A stretch of DNA of 64,000 nucleotides from Pelomonas sp. V22 (GCF_030014915.1 NZ_JAGIXS010000003.1:186001-250000), one strand, 5' to 3'; shown: positions 44,300 to 52,948, numbered from the stretch's first letter. Notes: generated by a model from the sequence alone, not told the origin. Made by a program: numbers and translations.

Positions 44300-44632
44300 T
44301 CATTGCGAAGTCCGCGACATCGCTTCGTCGTGTGTGCCGCCTTGCCAACCCATATTCGAGACCTTGACGAAATCGGTGAACAAGCAATGGTCACAAAGTA
44401 GTCTGAAAGCTAGCGTGAAGCCTTCCGGTGCCACAACGTCCACGTGGTCAGCGTATGGATGACTTTCTTCCCGAGCACGCACTGTGTATTCGAGCGGCCG
44501 CAGCAGGCGCTTGTTCGGGCACTTCGGACAAAAGAAGTAGAAGTAATCAGTCCCATCGGTAGCTCCCGTGAGCTTTCCATCGGTGACCGCATCAGTGCCG
44601 TGGTACGGCTTCCCGTCGTTGAACGCCCTCAT
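44300..44632 (-). CDS. small zinc-ribbon-like protein, last gene of nuclease operon
   Basis: 110 aa with two Cys pairs, FFCPKCPNKRLL (about residue 35) and LLCDHCLF (about 80), which together look like a zinc ribbon. No other domain. It follows the HNH gene by 29 bases on the same strand and precedes a hairpin, so it is taken as the final gene of the operon. Function unknown; an accessory or DNA-binding role is only a guess. Confidence 0.65.
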   Translation of the reverse strand: MRAFNDGKPYHGTDAVTDGKLTGATDGTDYFYFFCPKCPNKRLLRPLEYTVRAREESHPYADHVDVVAPEGFTLAFRLLCDHCLFTDFVKVSNMGWQGGTHDEAMSRTSQ

Positions 44633-44661
44633 GGACGGAGATCGTACGCTCGATCGAGTAC

Positions 44662-45645
44662 CTACGACGAAGCAACCTGCCTGAACGCGCTCGCGAACTC
44701 CAATAGTTCGGCATTGATCTCATCGTGATCAGGCGCGTAGTGCGCCTCTCTGTGGCAGTTCGGGCAGAGAGCGACGCAGTTCCAGACTCTGTCGCTCTTT
44801 TCTGCACCGAGGATGTGATGAACGTCTAGGAATCCAGTCCAGTCGCGGCGCGCGTCGCAGCCTGACCGTTCGCACGCCCCCTCGGCCCGCTTCAACACCT
44901 CGGCGCGGACGCGGCGATCACGCTTCACCATCGACCGCACGACAGGAATCCTTGGTGCCCCGTCAGAGCCTATTTGCTCACGATCGACTATGCAGTCATC
45001 GAACGTGTCATCGACAGCCTCGGGGAGCGCCACGCGGTCTGGCAGCCCAACAAGATCGACAACACCGGCGTGGTTCCAGAGTACGTCGGCAACTTCGTGC
45101 GCTGCAGGAGTGCGATCATCCTGAAGCCAAATCGTTGGGCTGTTGCCATTCGCCGCGTGGTTCTTCGTTTGTCGGCCCAGTACCCCACTCTTGATTAGCC
45201 GATCACTGACGCGGCGCTGCAAGCGCCAGATTGGTAGCACGGCGCCCAGCGGAACTTGAGCTGCGTACACAAACTGTGCTCCTTCTCGTTGAACGAAAAG
45301 CGAGTGTGTCGCGCCGTGGCTTTCGCTCCGTGCGAGCTTGTCTCGAATGGAGCCCTCCCAGTCACCGTCTTTGATCGCTGCCATCAGTTGGGCCGCCGAG
45401 TACAGCCGGCCGCGCGCCATACCTCTATCGCGCCGCCAGCAACTCTGCACGTGCATCTTGACAGGCAGCCCTGTCTGGTCGATCGCTGAGACGAACTGCG
45501 ACTCGTTATTCCCGTAGCGAAGACGCACATCCTCGACGCTCGTGTATCCCTTTTGCTCCAAAAACGGTTGAACCATGCCGCGCGTGATTCGCTCGGCAAT
45601 GTAGCTGTCCTCCCCTCGAAATGGGCGGGCTCCAGGCGCAGCCAT
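44662..45645 (-). CDS. HNH nuclease-domain protein
   Basis: 327 aa. The C-terminal 75 residues form an HNH endonuclease: CERSGCDARR (zinc Cys pair), FLDVHHILG (first His pair), then NCVALCPNCHREAHY (Asn, second Cys pair, final His). The N-terminal 240 residues are unassigned, with charged alpha/beta segments. Such layouts occur in restriction and defence nucleases, where the N-terminal part recognises a signal or modified DNA. It sits 16 bases after the HEPN-like gene in the same operon. Confidence 0.82.
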   Translation of the reverse strand: MAAPGARPFRGEDSYIAERITRGMVQPFLEQKGYTSVEDVRLRYGNNESQFVSAIDQTGLPVKMHVQSCWRRDRGMARGRLYSAAQLMAAIKDGDWEGSIRDKLARSESHGATHSLFVQREGAQFVYAAQVPLGAVLPIWRLQRRVSDRLIKSGVLGRQTKNHAANGNSPTIWLQDDRTPAAHEVADVLWNHAGVVDLVGLPDRVALPEAVDDTFDDCIVDREQIGSDGAPRIPVVRSMVKRDRRVRAEVLKRAEGACERSGCDARRDWTGFLDVHHILGAEKSDRVWNCVALCPNCHREAHYAPDHDEINAELLEFASAFRQVASS

Positions 45646-45661
45646 CTTCTCTCAGCCTGCC

Positions 45662-46360
45662 TTACAGGCCTACAGCCGCCTTGAAGGCGATGCTGGCATC
45701 GCGGACATCGACGACCGCATTGCGGGCTTGTCGGCCGCTGTCAAGGTCATCGGTGTAGCGCTGAGATGTGGGAATAACAGGGTGCACAAGGTTGCGACTC
45801 TTTCGAAGCCAGTCGAGCCGACGCTTGAGATTGACATCAATAGCACCGACCCGCCTAGCCTGAGAAATTAGCCAATTCAGGTCGTATTGGTAACGAAGTG
45901 AAGTGGTGTTTGCGGCGCGGAGCGTGAAAAGTCCGTCGTCCGTCCAAGGCATCGGTTGACCAACCTTGTCAACGGCCGGCCGCAGTCCGATGGGCTTGTT
46001 CTGCATTCCGATGCATTGAATTAAATCGAGCAATATTGCCTCAGCAATCGCTCCGTATTCAATGATTTGAGCCCGGACAAGGCCCTTTCGTCCCGCTGCA
46101 TCAAGGAGGCTGACTTTGCCGAGAAGGTATGTAATTCGCGCTGACCTTGCCGAGAATGCTGCAGATTCGCGCAAATTTGCTGAGTAGATGGAATTGACGA
46201 GAGTTGATCCATCGTCAAGCGCGAGCGCCCAATTAAGGTAGTTCTGGATGGAGTCTACAACGACTTGGCCGAAATTCTCATGCGTTGCCTTCGAAAGATC
46301 AATATTGGTCGAGAGGCGCTTGGCATTTCTACCCAGTGCGCGTTGAATTTTTTTATCCAT
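45662..46360 (-). CDS. HEPN-like/DUF4145-like protein
   Basis: 232-aa all-helical protein. The segment LDWLRKSRNLVHPV near residue 186 contains R-x6-H (Arg186, His193) and the RN..H arrangement typical of HEPN ribonucleases. The central helices (RAQIIEYGAIAEAILLDLIQCIG) fit the DUF4145/HEPN layout. HEPN proteins are often toxic RNases in abortive-infection systems. Fourth in the operon, 23 bases after the preceding gene. Assignment rests on motif and helical pattern only. Confidence 0.55.
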   Translation of the reverse strand: MDKKIQRALGRNAKRLSTNIDLSKATHENFGQVVVDSIQNYLNWALALDDGSTLVNSIYSANLRESAAFSARSARITYLLGKVSLLDAAGRKGLVRAQIIEYGAIAEAILLDLIQCIGMQNKPIGLRPAVDKVGQPMPWTDDGLFTLRAANTTSLRYQYDLNWLISQARRVGAIDVNLKRRLDWLRKSRNLVHPVIPTSQRYTDDLDSGRQARNAVVDVRDASIAFKAAVGL

Positions 46361-46383
46361 GATTTTGTCTGGCAGGGTAATAC

Positions 46384-47049
46384 CTAAATATTTCCTAAGA
46401 CATGCTCGAATTTCGGAAAAGCCACCTCGACCAGAGGGCTTGTAACTCGCACGGTTCCGTTGCTGATATAAGTCACGAGACCTCGCTTGAAGTCATGAGT
46501 TACTTCGTAAGTCATGGAGTCAATGCGATAAAATTTTCCTTGCAACATCGGTGCAAGGTCATCCTCGAGCCCTTCTTTCGAGGTGACCTCTAGTCGGCCA
46601 ACGGCATTCTCTGTGATTCTTAAATCTCTAACCTTTGCTGAAACCAATCGTGCAGAGTCGAACTCTTTGATGTGTCGTGATATTAGTGGCTTTGATATTT
46701 CAAGCGGTTCAAGAAAATAGTTCTGATCAGGAATCAGGGCGGAAAGTACGTCAGTTTGTATCCTGGAGCCACGTGGCGGGTCAAGGAGTGCCATAAAAGC
46801 ATGACTCCCGGCCGTGAATATGCGTAGAGAATGACGCTCCATCGTCGGAATAGAGGTCGTGCGCTCTGTGCCATCGCCAAGAATTTCGATGGCGCTTAGA
46901 TGACGAATGGTGGTGTAACGGAGCACAAAGCCCGATGAGTCCACCTGAACTACTTGTAGTTGGCTGCTTCCCAGCGAATAAGCTCGTTGAGATAGAGACT
47001 TCAGAACGACTGGATCGAGCTTCAGCCGAACATAGCGAACCTTGAGCAT
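46384..47049 (-). CDS. unknown protein, third gene of nuclease operon
   Basis: 221 aa, beta-rich in the first half (VRYVRLKLDPVVL, FVLRYTTIRHLSAIEIL) and mixed in the second. No signal peptide, no catalytic motif recognised. The stop of the upstream gene overlaps its ATG (TAATG), showing tight coupling and probably complex formation with it. Base composition is clearly more AT-rich than the chromosome. Confidence 0.72.
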   Translation of the reverse strand: MLKVRYVRLKLDPVVLKSLSQRAYSLGSSQLQVVQVDSSGFVLRYTTIRHLSAIEILGDGTERTTSIPTMERHSLRIFTAGSHAFMALLDPPRGSRIQTDVLSALIPDQNYFLEPLEISKPLISRHIKEFDSARLVSAKVRDLRITENAVGRLEVTSKEGLEDDLAPMLQGKFYRIDSMTYEVTHDFKRGLVTYISNGTVRVTSPLVEVAFPKFEHVLGNI

Positions 47050-48119
47050 TAGGCCTCCAGTGCCGTTAAGGCCTTCTTGGCAGCGGCTTCAATCAGTCGA
47101 AAGATGGCATCCTGCTCGTCAGATTTTGGTGTTCGCTTCTTGTTGGTAGGCTTTCCCTCTTCGCAAACGACGACACATCGCACTTGATATGAAAAATCAG
47201 TGCAGTCTCGTGGCTCACTAAACTGTGCTTCCAATTCGTAGTGGTCAGCATCCATGCTTGATGTTGGTTTTGCATGCCAAACCACCTTCACTATGTAGTA
47301 GCCTTTGTCGTAAAGATCGCTAATGACAAATGACTTCGTGACGCCCTTGCCCTTAAGTGAAATGCGCTCGACGAAAGATTGCTCTTCCAAATCCTTCTCT
47401 TCGTCATCTTCCGAAATGGCGCCCGCCTGTGGCTTGTAGCAATATGCCTCCGTGACGGTAATCAGCTGATGATCTTCAATTCCATTTATTAGTGAATTGA
47501 AGAATTTTATTCGCCGCTCAGGGTCGGTGTGGCCGGTCAATGTAATGCGATGGCTGCCAATCTTTTCCTCGCGCTCGCTGTTAATTGCAGCGAACGTCTG
47601 ATCAACAGCAATGTCCACGAATTTGTTTTGGGTGTTCCGGATGATGTACCCACCCGAGCCGTCGGGTAGGAATTCAATCACGGCATCGCGTGGCTGCACC
47701 TGCCTGAATTCGACCTCTGTGTAATCAATGTGGTCATAAGCAATGGTGGCAATGATGTTGTTGCCTTTTACGTCGATGTCAACACTGCTGCCCTGTTCTT
47801 CAAGCTTCTCCTTCACCGCTTTTAGGCCGTTAATAATCTCGTCTTTGCTTATGCCGTTGGTGATTTCTGTGTAGGTTACTCGCTCGCGTTTGGAAATTTT
47901 TCCGAGTTTGTCACCAATGCGTTTGTGGTCAAAATAGTCTGCCGTAAGGCGAGAGAAGTATTGCGTTAATTCGTCTTTGCTGGTTTTTGACGAGACAATG
48001 ATGTTTCGCTCAAACAATAGTTCTCGAACTTGATCGACGGTGACCTTCGAATGGTTCATTGCGTCGAAGATTACTTTGTCTGTGGCGAAATACAGCGAAG
48101 GTCCAAACCTCTTTTTCAT
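47049..48119 (-). CDS. unknown protein, second gene of nuclease operon
   Basis: 356 aa. The first about 60 residues look like a helical SAP/winged-helix-type module (VTVDQVRELLFERNIIVSS, then SKDELTQYFSRLTADYF). The middle is alpha/beta with many acidic residues (SEDDEEKDLEEQ). The C-terminus ends in a helix after a Lys-rich stretch (TNKKRTPKSDEQ). It is overlapped on both sides by its neighbours (ATGA and TAATG), so it is an integral part of the set. A DNA-binding or sensor role is possible but unproven. Confidence 0.75.
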   Translation of the reverse strand: MKKRFGPSLYFATDKVIFDAMNHSKVTVDQVRELLFERNIIVSSKTSKDELTQYFSRLTADYFDHKRIGDKLGKISKRERVTYTEITNGISKDEIINGLKAVKEKLEEQGSSVDIDVKGNNIIATIAYDHIDYTEVEFRQVQPRDAVIEFLPDGSGGYIIRNTQNKFVDIAVDQTFAAINSEREEKIGSHRITLTGHTDPERRIKFFNSLINGIEDHQLITVTEAYCYKPQAGAISEDDEEKDLEEQSFVERISLKGKGVTKSFVISDLYDKGYYIVKVVWHAKPTSSMDADHYELEAQFSEPRDCTDFSYQVRCVVVCEEGKPTNKKRTPKSDEQDAIFRLIEAAAKKALTALEA

Positions 48120-49132
48120 CGCTCACTCCATCCCAGCTCGTTGGCCTTGTAATTGGGGGCTATTTGTTGAATGGAATCGATGGTGATGGATGTCACTTCC
48201 TGCTCTCGACCGCCTTCGAAGCCCCACATCTGACAGTACCGTTTTTTCGCTTTGTCAAAATTGTTCTTGATGTCTTCTGAGCCATTTCTGCAGTAGACTC
48301 GAACCCGCAAATCTTCTTGGGAATTTACCAGCTGATATCTCGAGAGGCTGTCTAAGAGATATACAAACTCTTCAACGGTGCTTCCTGGTCGAGAATAATA
48401 GACAATGCTGCCGCGGCGCTGAGTGGTGGTTCCATTCTCGTCAGTGACTTGCGAGTGCTTTAGGACGAAGTATGGCGATAGAAGCATTTCAATGGTCGCG
48501 CCAACTCGTTCATCCTCCGCCGTATGCCGCTTCCAGAGTGTTAGGTCTGGATAGAAGAAACGGTATGACGCACCGATCTTTTTGTCTGCAATGCTCAGTT
48601 TTATGTCTGTTGCAATTGAGTAAAGGTCGGCAATATTGTCTGGTCCTAGTATGTGCAGTATTTGACCTCTGGCAACTGGGATGTTCTTGAGGGCAATGCC
48701 ATTGAGCAGCTCTCGAAAACGGGCTGGCGTCTTGTTGTCGTGATTGGCGACAAATAAGAGGCCGCGGACCTCATAGGGCCCTTCTTCAGTAGCTTGAAAT
48801 TTTGTGCGCCAAGAGTTTGTGATTGCCGCACATTCAATCGTCATTGCTAACGACTTGAGCGCTTCTCGAATTTTTGTTTGCTGGATGGACTTCTTGGCAT
48901 ACGCTTTTAGATCGGTATGCAGGAATATGCGTCGATTTGCATATGGGTCAAAGTAGTGATATACCACATCGCCTGGGTGTGATATTTTCTTTGCCCCTTT
49001 GTCGCTAACGTGGTCTTCGCACACGCAGTCGAAGTTGGTGTCTTCTTGGGCGTGAAGTTCCCAGTGGAATACTTTGAAAATGTCGTTTTGGATTTTCCCA
49101 GCAATTGCTGCGATATTTTTTGTTTCTGACAT
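48116..49132 (-). CDS. PD-(D/E)XK-like nuclease candidate, first gene of operon
   Basis: 338 aa from ATG 49132 (an upstream ATG at 49171 is possible; GGGGAG lies very close to 49132). Residues 53-76 hold HPGDVVYHYF and then, after a predicted beta strand (RRIFLH), TDLKAYAKK. That is D55 followed by D74-x-K76, the spacing and setting of a PD-(D/E)XK restriction-like active site. The rest is alpha/beta (ALKSLAMTIECAAIT, EVRGLLFVANHD, IVYYSRPGSTVEEFVYLLDSLS) without another known motif. No family name can be given. First gene of the AT-rich leftward operon. Confidence 0.7.
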   Translation of the reverse strand: MSETKNIAAIAGKIQNDIFKVFHWELHAQEDTNFDCVCEDHVSDKGAKKISHPGDVVYHYFDPYANRRIFLHTDLKAYAKKSIQQTKIREALKSLAMTIECAAITNSWRTKFQATEEGPYEVRGLLFVANHDNKTPARFRELLNGIALKNIPVARGQILHILGPDNIADLYSIATDIKLSIADKKIGASYRFFYPDLTLWKRHTAEDERVGATIEMLLSPYFVLKHSQVTDENGTTTQRRGSIVYYSRPGSTVEEFVYLLDSLSRYQLVNSQEDLRVRVYCRNGSEDIKNNFDKAKKRYCQMWGFEGGREQEVTSITIDSIQQIAPNYKANELGWSER

Positions 49133-49351
49133 AACTCCCCGATGAGCTCTAGTTGCCCAGTTGTCCTGCAATTGTGGCTGGAACTTCGCTCTGGTGTCCT
49201 AGCAACAACCCCGCCCGATTCGGGGCTGACGGGCCTATTGCCGGCTCTACGCCGTCATGCTTTCCATTGACCGGCGAGGCGTCGGTCTATCGCTTGCGCC
49301 GCCTTCGTTCGCAGCCCTACCGTTTGCCCTCCATCAGCTGATAAGGGCAAC

Positions 49352-49852
49352 ATGGAAACTAGGACCTATACGAAACGGACGAACGCACGGCGCGCTGGTG
49401 TTCAAGCCGGGATCCCTGCAGAGCACGTGGTCATCACGGTTCACAAGGACGGCGACGATGTGCGCTTCGGCTTCTTGGACGGTAAGGCTGGCTGTGAGTG
49501 TGTTCAAGGCGCCGCGCCGCCCACTGTGCCGATGCCAGCGACTCCAAGCGCCGAAATGGAACGCCAATCGACTGCCCGAGCGCAGTTGGAGGTGCGCAAT
49601 GGCGTCAGGCGACCCGCACCCGGAGGTGTCTGCCGAGCAGTATGGGATTGGCTGGACGCTAATCCGACGGTGACACCCAAGGAGGCAAGGGTTGCTGCGG
49701 CCGACCACGGATGGAACAAGAACAACGTGTCGGCCGAATACTACGCATGGCGAAAATTCCGCCAGGTCAACGTGCAGGCGAGGGGCTCCATTCAGCCACG
49801 CGAGCTTGACCATGCAATCGCTATATCGGTGGGCCGCACAGGTGCGGCATGA
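49352..49852 (+). CDS. probable DNA-binding island protein
   Basis: 166 aa. The C-terminal 60 residues (GGVCRAVWDWLDANPTVTP, then ARVAAADHGWNKNNVSAEYYAWRKF) look like a helix-turn-helix module found in phage and island proteins. The N-terminal 50 residues (TYTKRTNARRAGVQAG, then VVITVHKDGDDVRFGF) look like a small beta domain. An AAGGG site lies just ahead of the ATG. A regulator role is inferred only. Confidence 0.6.
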   Translation: METRTYTKRTNARRAGVQAGIPAEHVVITVHKDGDDVRFGFLDGKAGCECVQGAAPPTVPMPATPSAEMERQSTARAQLEVRNGVRRPAPGGVCRAVWDWLDANPTVTPKEARVAAADHGWNKNNVSAEYYAWRKFRQVNVQARGSIQPRELDHAIAISVGRTGAA

Positions 49853-49886
49853 TCCAACGGCACTATTTCAAATTAGGGGAGAAATC

Positions 49887-50954
49887 TTGCGAACGAATGG
49901 CAACAAACTGAACTTCGCTCAGGCCGGCGCAGTTGCGGCAGCTTCTGCACTCGCGTTGGCACTTGCTGCGGCTCCAGCATTGGCACAGAAGGCCCCGGCT
50001 ACCGGCAGCTCACCGGGAGCCAAGGCCGCACCCGCGGAATCGGCGCCCATTTGGCGTGGGCCGTCTGCCGAGCAGCGGGCGCAGATCATCGAGATGAAGC
50101 GCGAGATTGAAAGATTCAACCAGCAACTCGCCGAAGCCAAGGCCGAAGACGAGAAGCTGGCGGGTGGATTGGTCAAGGCTCAGATCGCGCTACGCATGGA
50201 GGTCGTGCGGAATACGATCAGCCTGCTTGAGCACCGAATCAAGGCAATCGAGACCGGCGCGAAGTTCGTCCCGATAGAAGTTGCCGGGTCAACGCCTGAT
50301 GCCTCGCTGGTGGAGTCCATGGAGCGCGATATTGCGGCGACCAAGGAGCGCATTGCGGACAACAAGGCCAAGTCCGAGCGCTACTCGGGCGGCCTTATCA
50401 AGGCCCAAATCGAATCGACGATTGCAACGCAGGCGCAGACACTCGCCATGCTGGAACAGCGCCAGTTGATGGCGAAGTACGGCCTTTCGCGCACGACGCT
50501 CCCGACCGAGCAAGACCTGGCACAAAGGAAGAACTCCAGCGCAGATGGTGGCAGTGCAGTGGTGGAGCGCAAGAAGGTTGCCCCCGTGACCGGCCCCGGC
50601 GACGGCATTGTCACTGTTGAACTGGTCTCCAAAGAGCGGGTGAAGCAGAAGTACGACGAGATGATCGTGCTCAACATGAACGCCACGGCCGTTGGGCTTG
50701 ATCGACCGGCGCGCGCGATCAAGGGGACGCTCAAAGTCACCGACCTGTTCGGTGAGACGAAGATGTCAATCGGATGGTCGTTCGACAACCCGATTGCTCC
50801 TGGCGGTGTGATTCAGGAACGTGGGACTGGCGTCAAGTACAACCAGTTCAACGACGGATCGCGTTGGCTGGATAGCACCGAGCAGCAGAACATGCGTGTC
50901 GTTTTCACGGTTAAGAGCATCCTCTACGAAGACGGAACTCGTCGCGATTTCTAA
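49887..50954 (+). CDS. exported coiled-coil protein with internal duplication
   Basis: 355 aa starting at TTG, chosen because GGGGAG ends 5 bases before it and translation gives a complete signal peptide (cleaved after APALA). Two successive helical repeats of about 55 residues follow. Repeat 1 contains EKLAGGLVKAQIALRMEVV, LLEHR; repeat 2 contains ERYSGGLIKAQIESTIAT, MLEQR. Both are strongly coiled-coil. The C-terminal 110 residues are a beta-sandwich-like domain (VELVSKERVKQKYDEM ... YEDGTRRDF). No family name. Probably periplasmic cargo of the island. Confidence 0.75.
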   Translation: MRTNGNKLNFAQAGAVAAASALALALAAAPALAQKAPATGSSPGAKAAPAESAPIWRGPSAEQRAQIIEMKREIERFNQQLAEAKAEDEKLAGGLVKAQIALRMEVVRNTISLLEHRIKAIETGAKFVPIEVAGSTPDASLVESMERDIAATKERIADNKAKSERYSGGLIKAQIESTIATQAQTLAMLEQRQLMAKYGLSRTTLPTEQDLAQRKNSSADGGSAVVERKKVAPVTGPGDGIVTVELVSKERVKQKYDEMIVLNMNATAVGLDRPARAIKGTLKVTDLFGETKMSIGWSFDNPIAPGGVIQERGTGVKYNQFNDGSRWLDSTEQQNMRVVFTVKSILYEDGTRRDF

Positions 50955-51123
50955 GCGCCGTGCGGCGCAGCTAACAGCCCTGTGTGCGAGGACCTGACGG
51001 CAGAAGCCGGCAGGTTGATGGCGTCGGTCCACGGCGGGGCTAGCCCAAAATTGCGCCAGCAGCATGGTGCGCTGTCATGCCAACTGTGAGGCATGCCGCC
51101 ACTGGTCTGTGGAAGGGCAATAC

Positions 51124-51666
51124 ATGACACGGCCAGGGCCTCAGGCAAAAACTTCGGCGACCTCAATTGTTGCTACACAGCGGCGTGCAGAAATGCTGCG
51201 GCTTCGCCTTGAAGGGCTGACGCTCGAAGAGATCGGCGAGCGGATGGCGGTTCAGCCGGAATCCGTGCATGGCGTCATCAGCCGTGCCCTTCGATCAATG
51301 GTCAAAGAGCCTGGGGAAGAACTGCTGGCGCTTGAACTGGCGCGGTGCGACGCGTTGTTGGCGGCGGCTATGGGTGTGGTCAACGCGTTCCATCCCGTCC
51401 TCCACGGTGGCATTGTGGTGCGCGCTGCGGTCGAGGACGAGTCAGGCCAGTTGGTTCGCGACCCGGGGGCCGGCGATGTGATGACGGTCCCTCTTGAAGA
51501 CAAGGCGCCGAAGTTGGCCGCGATCAACACGGCGCTTCGTGTCATGGAGAGGCGGGCCAAACTCTTGGGGCTGGATCGGCCGACGAAAGTTTCGGCCACA
51601 GACCCTACGGGCGAGATCGCTCAGCCAGCGGTCGTCTTCTACATCCCCGAAAACGGTCGGGATTGA
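51124..51666 (+). CDS. HTH protein, possibly small-terminase-like
   Basis: 180 aa from ATG 51124 (GGAAGGG upstream). N-terminal helix-turn-helix: RRAEMLRLRLEGLTLEEIGERM, then ESVHGVISRALRSM. The C-terminal part (INTALRVMERRAKLLGLDRPTKVS...FYIPENGRD) closely resembles tails seen in phage small-terminase-type proteins, where a helical oligomerisation region precedes a short C-terminal segment. If right, it would fit satellite-type packaging interference, since no large terminase is present. Alternative: ordinary transcription factor. Confidence 0.5.
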   Translation: MTRPGPQAKTSATSIVATQRRAEMLRLRLEGLTLEEIGERMAVQPESVHGVISRALRSMVKEPGEELLALELARCDALLAAAMGVVNAFHPVLHGGIVVRAAVEDESGQLVRDPGAGDVMTVPLEDKAPKLAAINTALRVMERRAKLLGLDRPTKVSATDPTGEIAQPAVVFYIPENGRD

Positions 51667-51702
51667 CCATAAGGGCTGCGCGCAGCCCGGAACCGCTGTC
51701 TT

Positions 51703-52302
51703 TCACACCGCCAATAGTCCGTCGAAGAGGTCTGTGGTCCAAGTGCGGCGCTTGGCAATGAGGGCTGCGTACTCGTCGTGTTGCCAGGTGGCAAGGTCGC
51801 GGCAGATGTTGGCCACGGACAGAACGTCATGCAATCCAAGCTCGGTGAGTACGGCGCTTCGCCCGGCCTCGGTAATAGCGCCCCATATCAGGATCGCGCC
51901 GTCAGCCTTCACTTGCTTGCCGTTGACGGCAACACGTTGCTCTGACGTTCCAGTGGCTGCATCCAAGAATGCCTTGAAGGCCGGTTTGCTGTGGTGGTTG
52001 AGCTGCCACGCGCCTTCGAGGACGAAGTACCGGAAGTTCTGGTACTCGATCTCGCACTTCATTTCGGCGACGTAGATCTTCTGGGTCAACCGATCCTGAA
52101 GCGTGAAGTCGAGGGTGTACCCCTTGCTGCTACCCACGGGCGTAAGGGTAGGGCGCCCCAGGCTTCGATATGGCGACCGATCATCGGTGGCCCAAAGCCG
52201 AACGACTTCTTCGGCGAAGACGCCAAACAGCCGGGACAGGAACTTCGCTCGGGCGGCTTCGGCGCCTTCGCGCCTAAAGATCGACTCGAACGAATCAGCC
52301 AT
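51703..52302 (-). CDS. PD-(D/E)XK-like nuclease candidate
   Basis: 199 aa from ATG 52302. Residues 64-82 read LDFTL, then IYVAEMKCE, giving D65-x14-E80-x-K82, the restriction-like PD-(D/E)XK core. The following NFRYFVLEGAWQLNHHSKPAF and VDGAILIWG-like strands complete a compact alpha/beta domain. No methyltransferase is next to it, so it is not a standard restriction-modification pair. It is divergent from an XRE-type gene with a palindrome between, suggesting tight control. Convergent with the preceding HTH gene. Confidence 0.65.
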   Translation of the reverse strand: MADSFESIFRREGAEAARAKFLSRLFGVFAEEVVRLWATDDRSPYRSLGRPTLTPVGSSKGYTLDFTLQDRLTQKIYVAEMKCEIEYQNFRYFVLEGAWQLNHHSKPAFKAFLDAATGTSEQRVAVNGKQVKADGAILIWGAITEAGRSAVLTELGLHDVLSVANICRDLATWQHDEYAALIAKRRTWTTDLFDGLLAV

Positions 52303-52397
52303 GCATCGGTCTGTGGTTGGTGGGCCGGACTGCTGACGGAGCTCTCGGCACAAGCCGTGAAGGCGCAGTTGTTCATCGCCCTCTCGAAAATCATCAT

Positions 52398-52427
52398 ATC
52401 CCGAAATGGGTTATTCCAAATCGGGAT
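52398..52427. promoter_or_regulatory. inverted-repeat operator between nuclease and XRE gene
   Basis: ATCCCGAAATGG-GTTATT-CCAAATCGGGAT: 12-base arms matching at 10 of 12 positions, with a 6-base spacer. It lies between the two divergent genes, about where an autoregulating XRE repressor would bind. Confidence 0.65.
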
Positions 52428-52463
52428 TCACAGTGGCTCAACAGAACTCCATGCGCGATCTCG

Positions 52464-52736
52464 TTGACCAGCCTGCACTCGCCCCGAAATCAAGCGCTGC
52501 GGGACCGACTCCGCAGTGCTCGCGAGAGCAGGGGAATCACGCAAGTTGATCTGGCACTGAAGCTCAGTAAGCCGCAATCGTTCGTGAGCAAGTACGAAAC
52601 GGGTGAGCGGCGGCTCGACGTGTTGGAGTTCGCAGAAGTCTGCAATGCGTTGAGCCTGGATGCAGCAGACTTCCTGCGCGACTTCCTGGCGGACGTTGCC
52701 GGCGCGGGTGCCGGCCGCAAAGCAGTGCGGCGCTAA
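52464..52736 (+). CDS. XRE-family regulator
   Basis: About 90 aa. Cro/C1-type HTH: LRDRLRSARESRGITQVDLA, LSKPQSFVSKYETGERRLDVLEF, then NALSLDAADFLRDFL. No ATG lies in frame near the domain; TTG 52464 (or CTG 52473) is assumed, so the start is uncertain. Likely autoregulator and repressor of the divergent nuclease, by analogy with controller proteins of restriction systems and antitoxins. Confidence 0.75.
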   Translation: MTSLHSPRNQALRDRLRSARESRGITQVDLALKLSKPQSFVSKYETGERRLDVLEFAEVCNALSLDAADFLRDFLADVAGAGAGRKAVRR

Positions 52737-52924
52737 GCAGCACCAAAGGCGCTACGTGCCGCGATCACAGCCATGCCACTGCTGGGGTACGGGCGCAAGT
52801 TGCGTTCGGCCTGTAGCGCCAATTTCCGCCTGCCTCCCGTTCTGAGGTGGTTCAGTGTTCGTAGGCGCTCCGTGTTCGCAGTGCTTACGGAGTGCTTGCG
52901 CCGTCGCCCATCCCCAGGAAAGCA

Positions 52925-52948
52925 AAAGCCCCGGTGGACGGGGCTCGT
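52925..52948 (-). terminator. terminator of island tRNA-Ser
   Basis: On the minus strand GAGCCCCG-TCCA-CCGGGGCTTTTGCTTT: GC-rich stem plus T-rich tail, about 60 bases after the tRNA 3' end. Confidence 0.7.
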
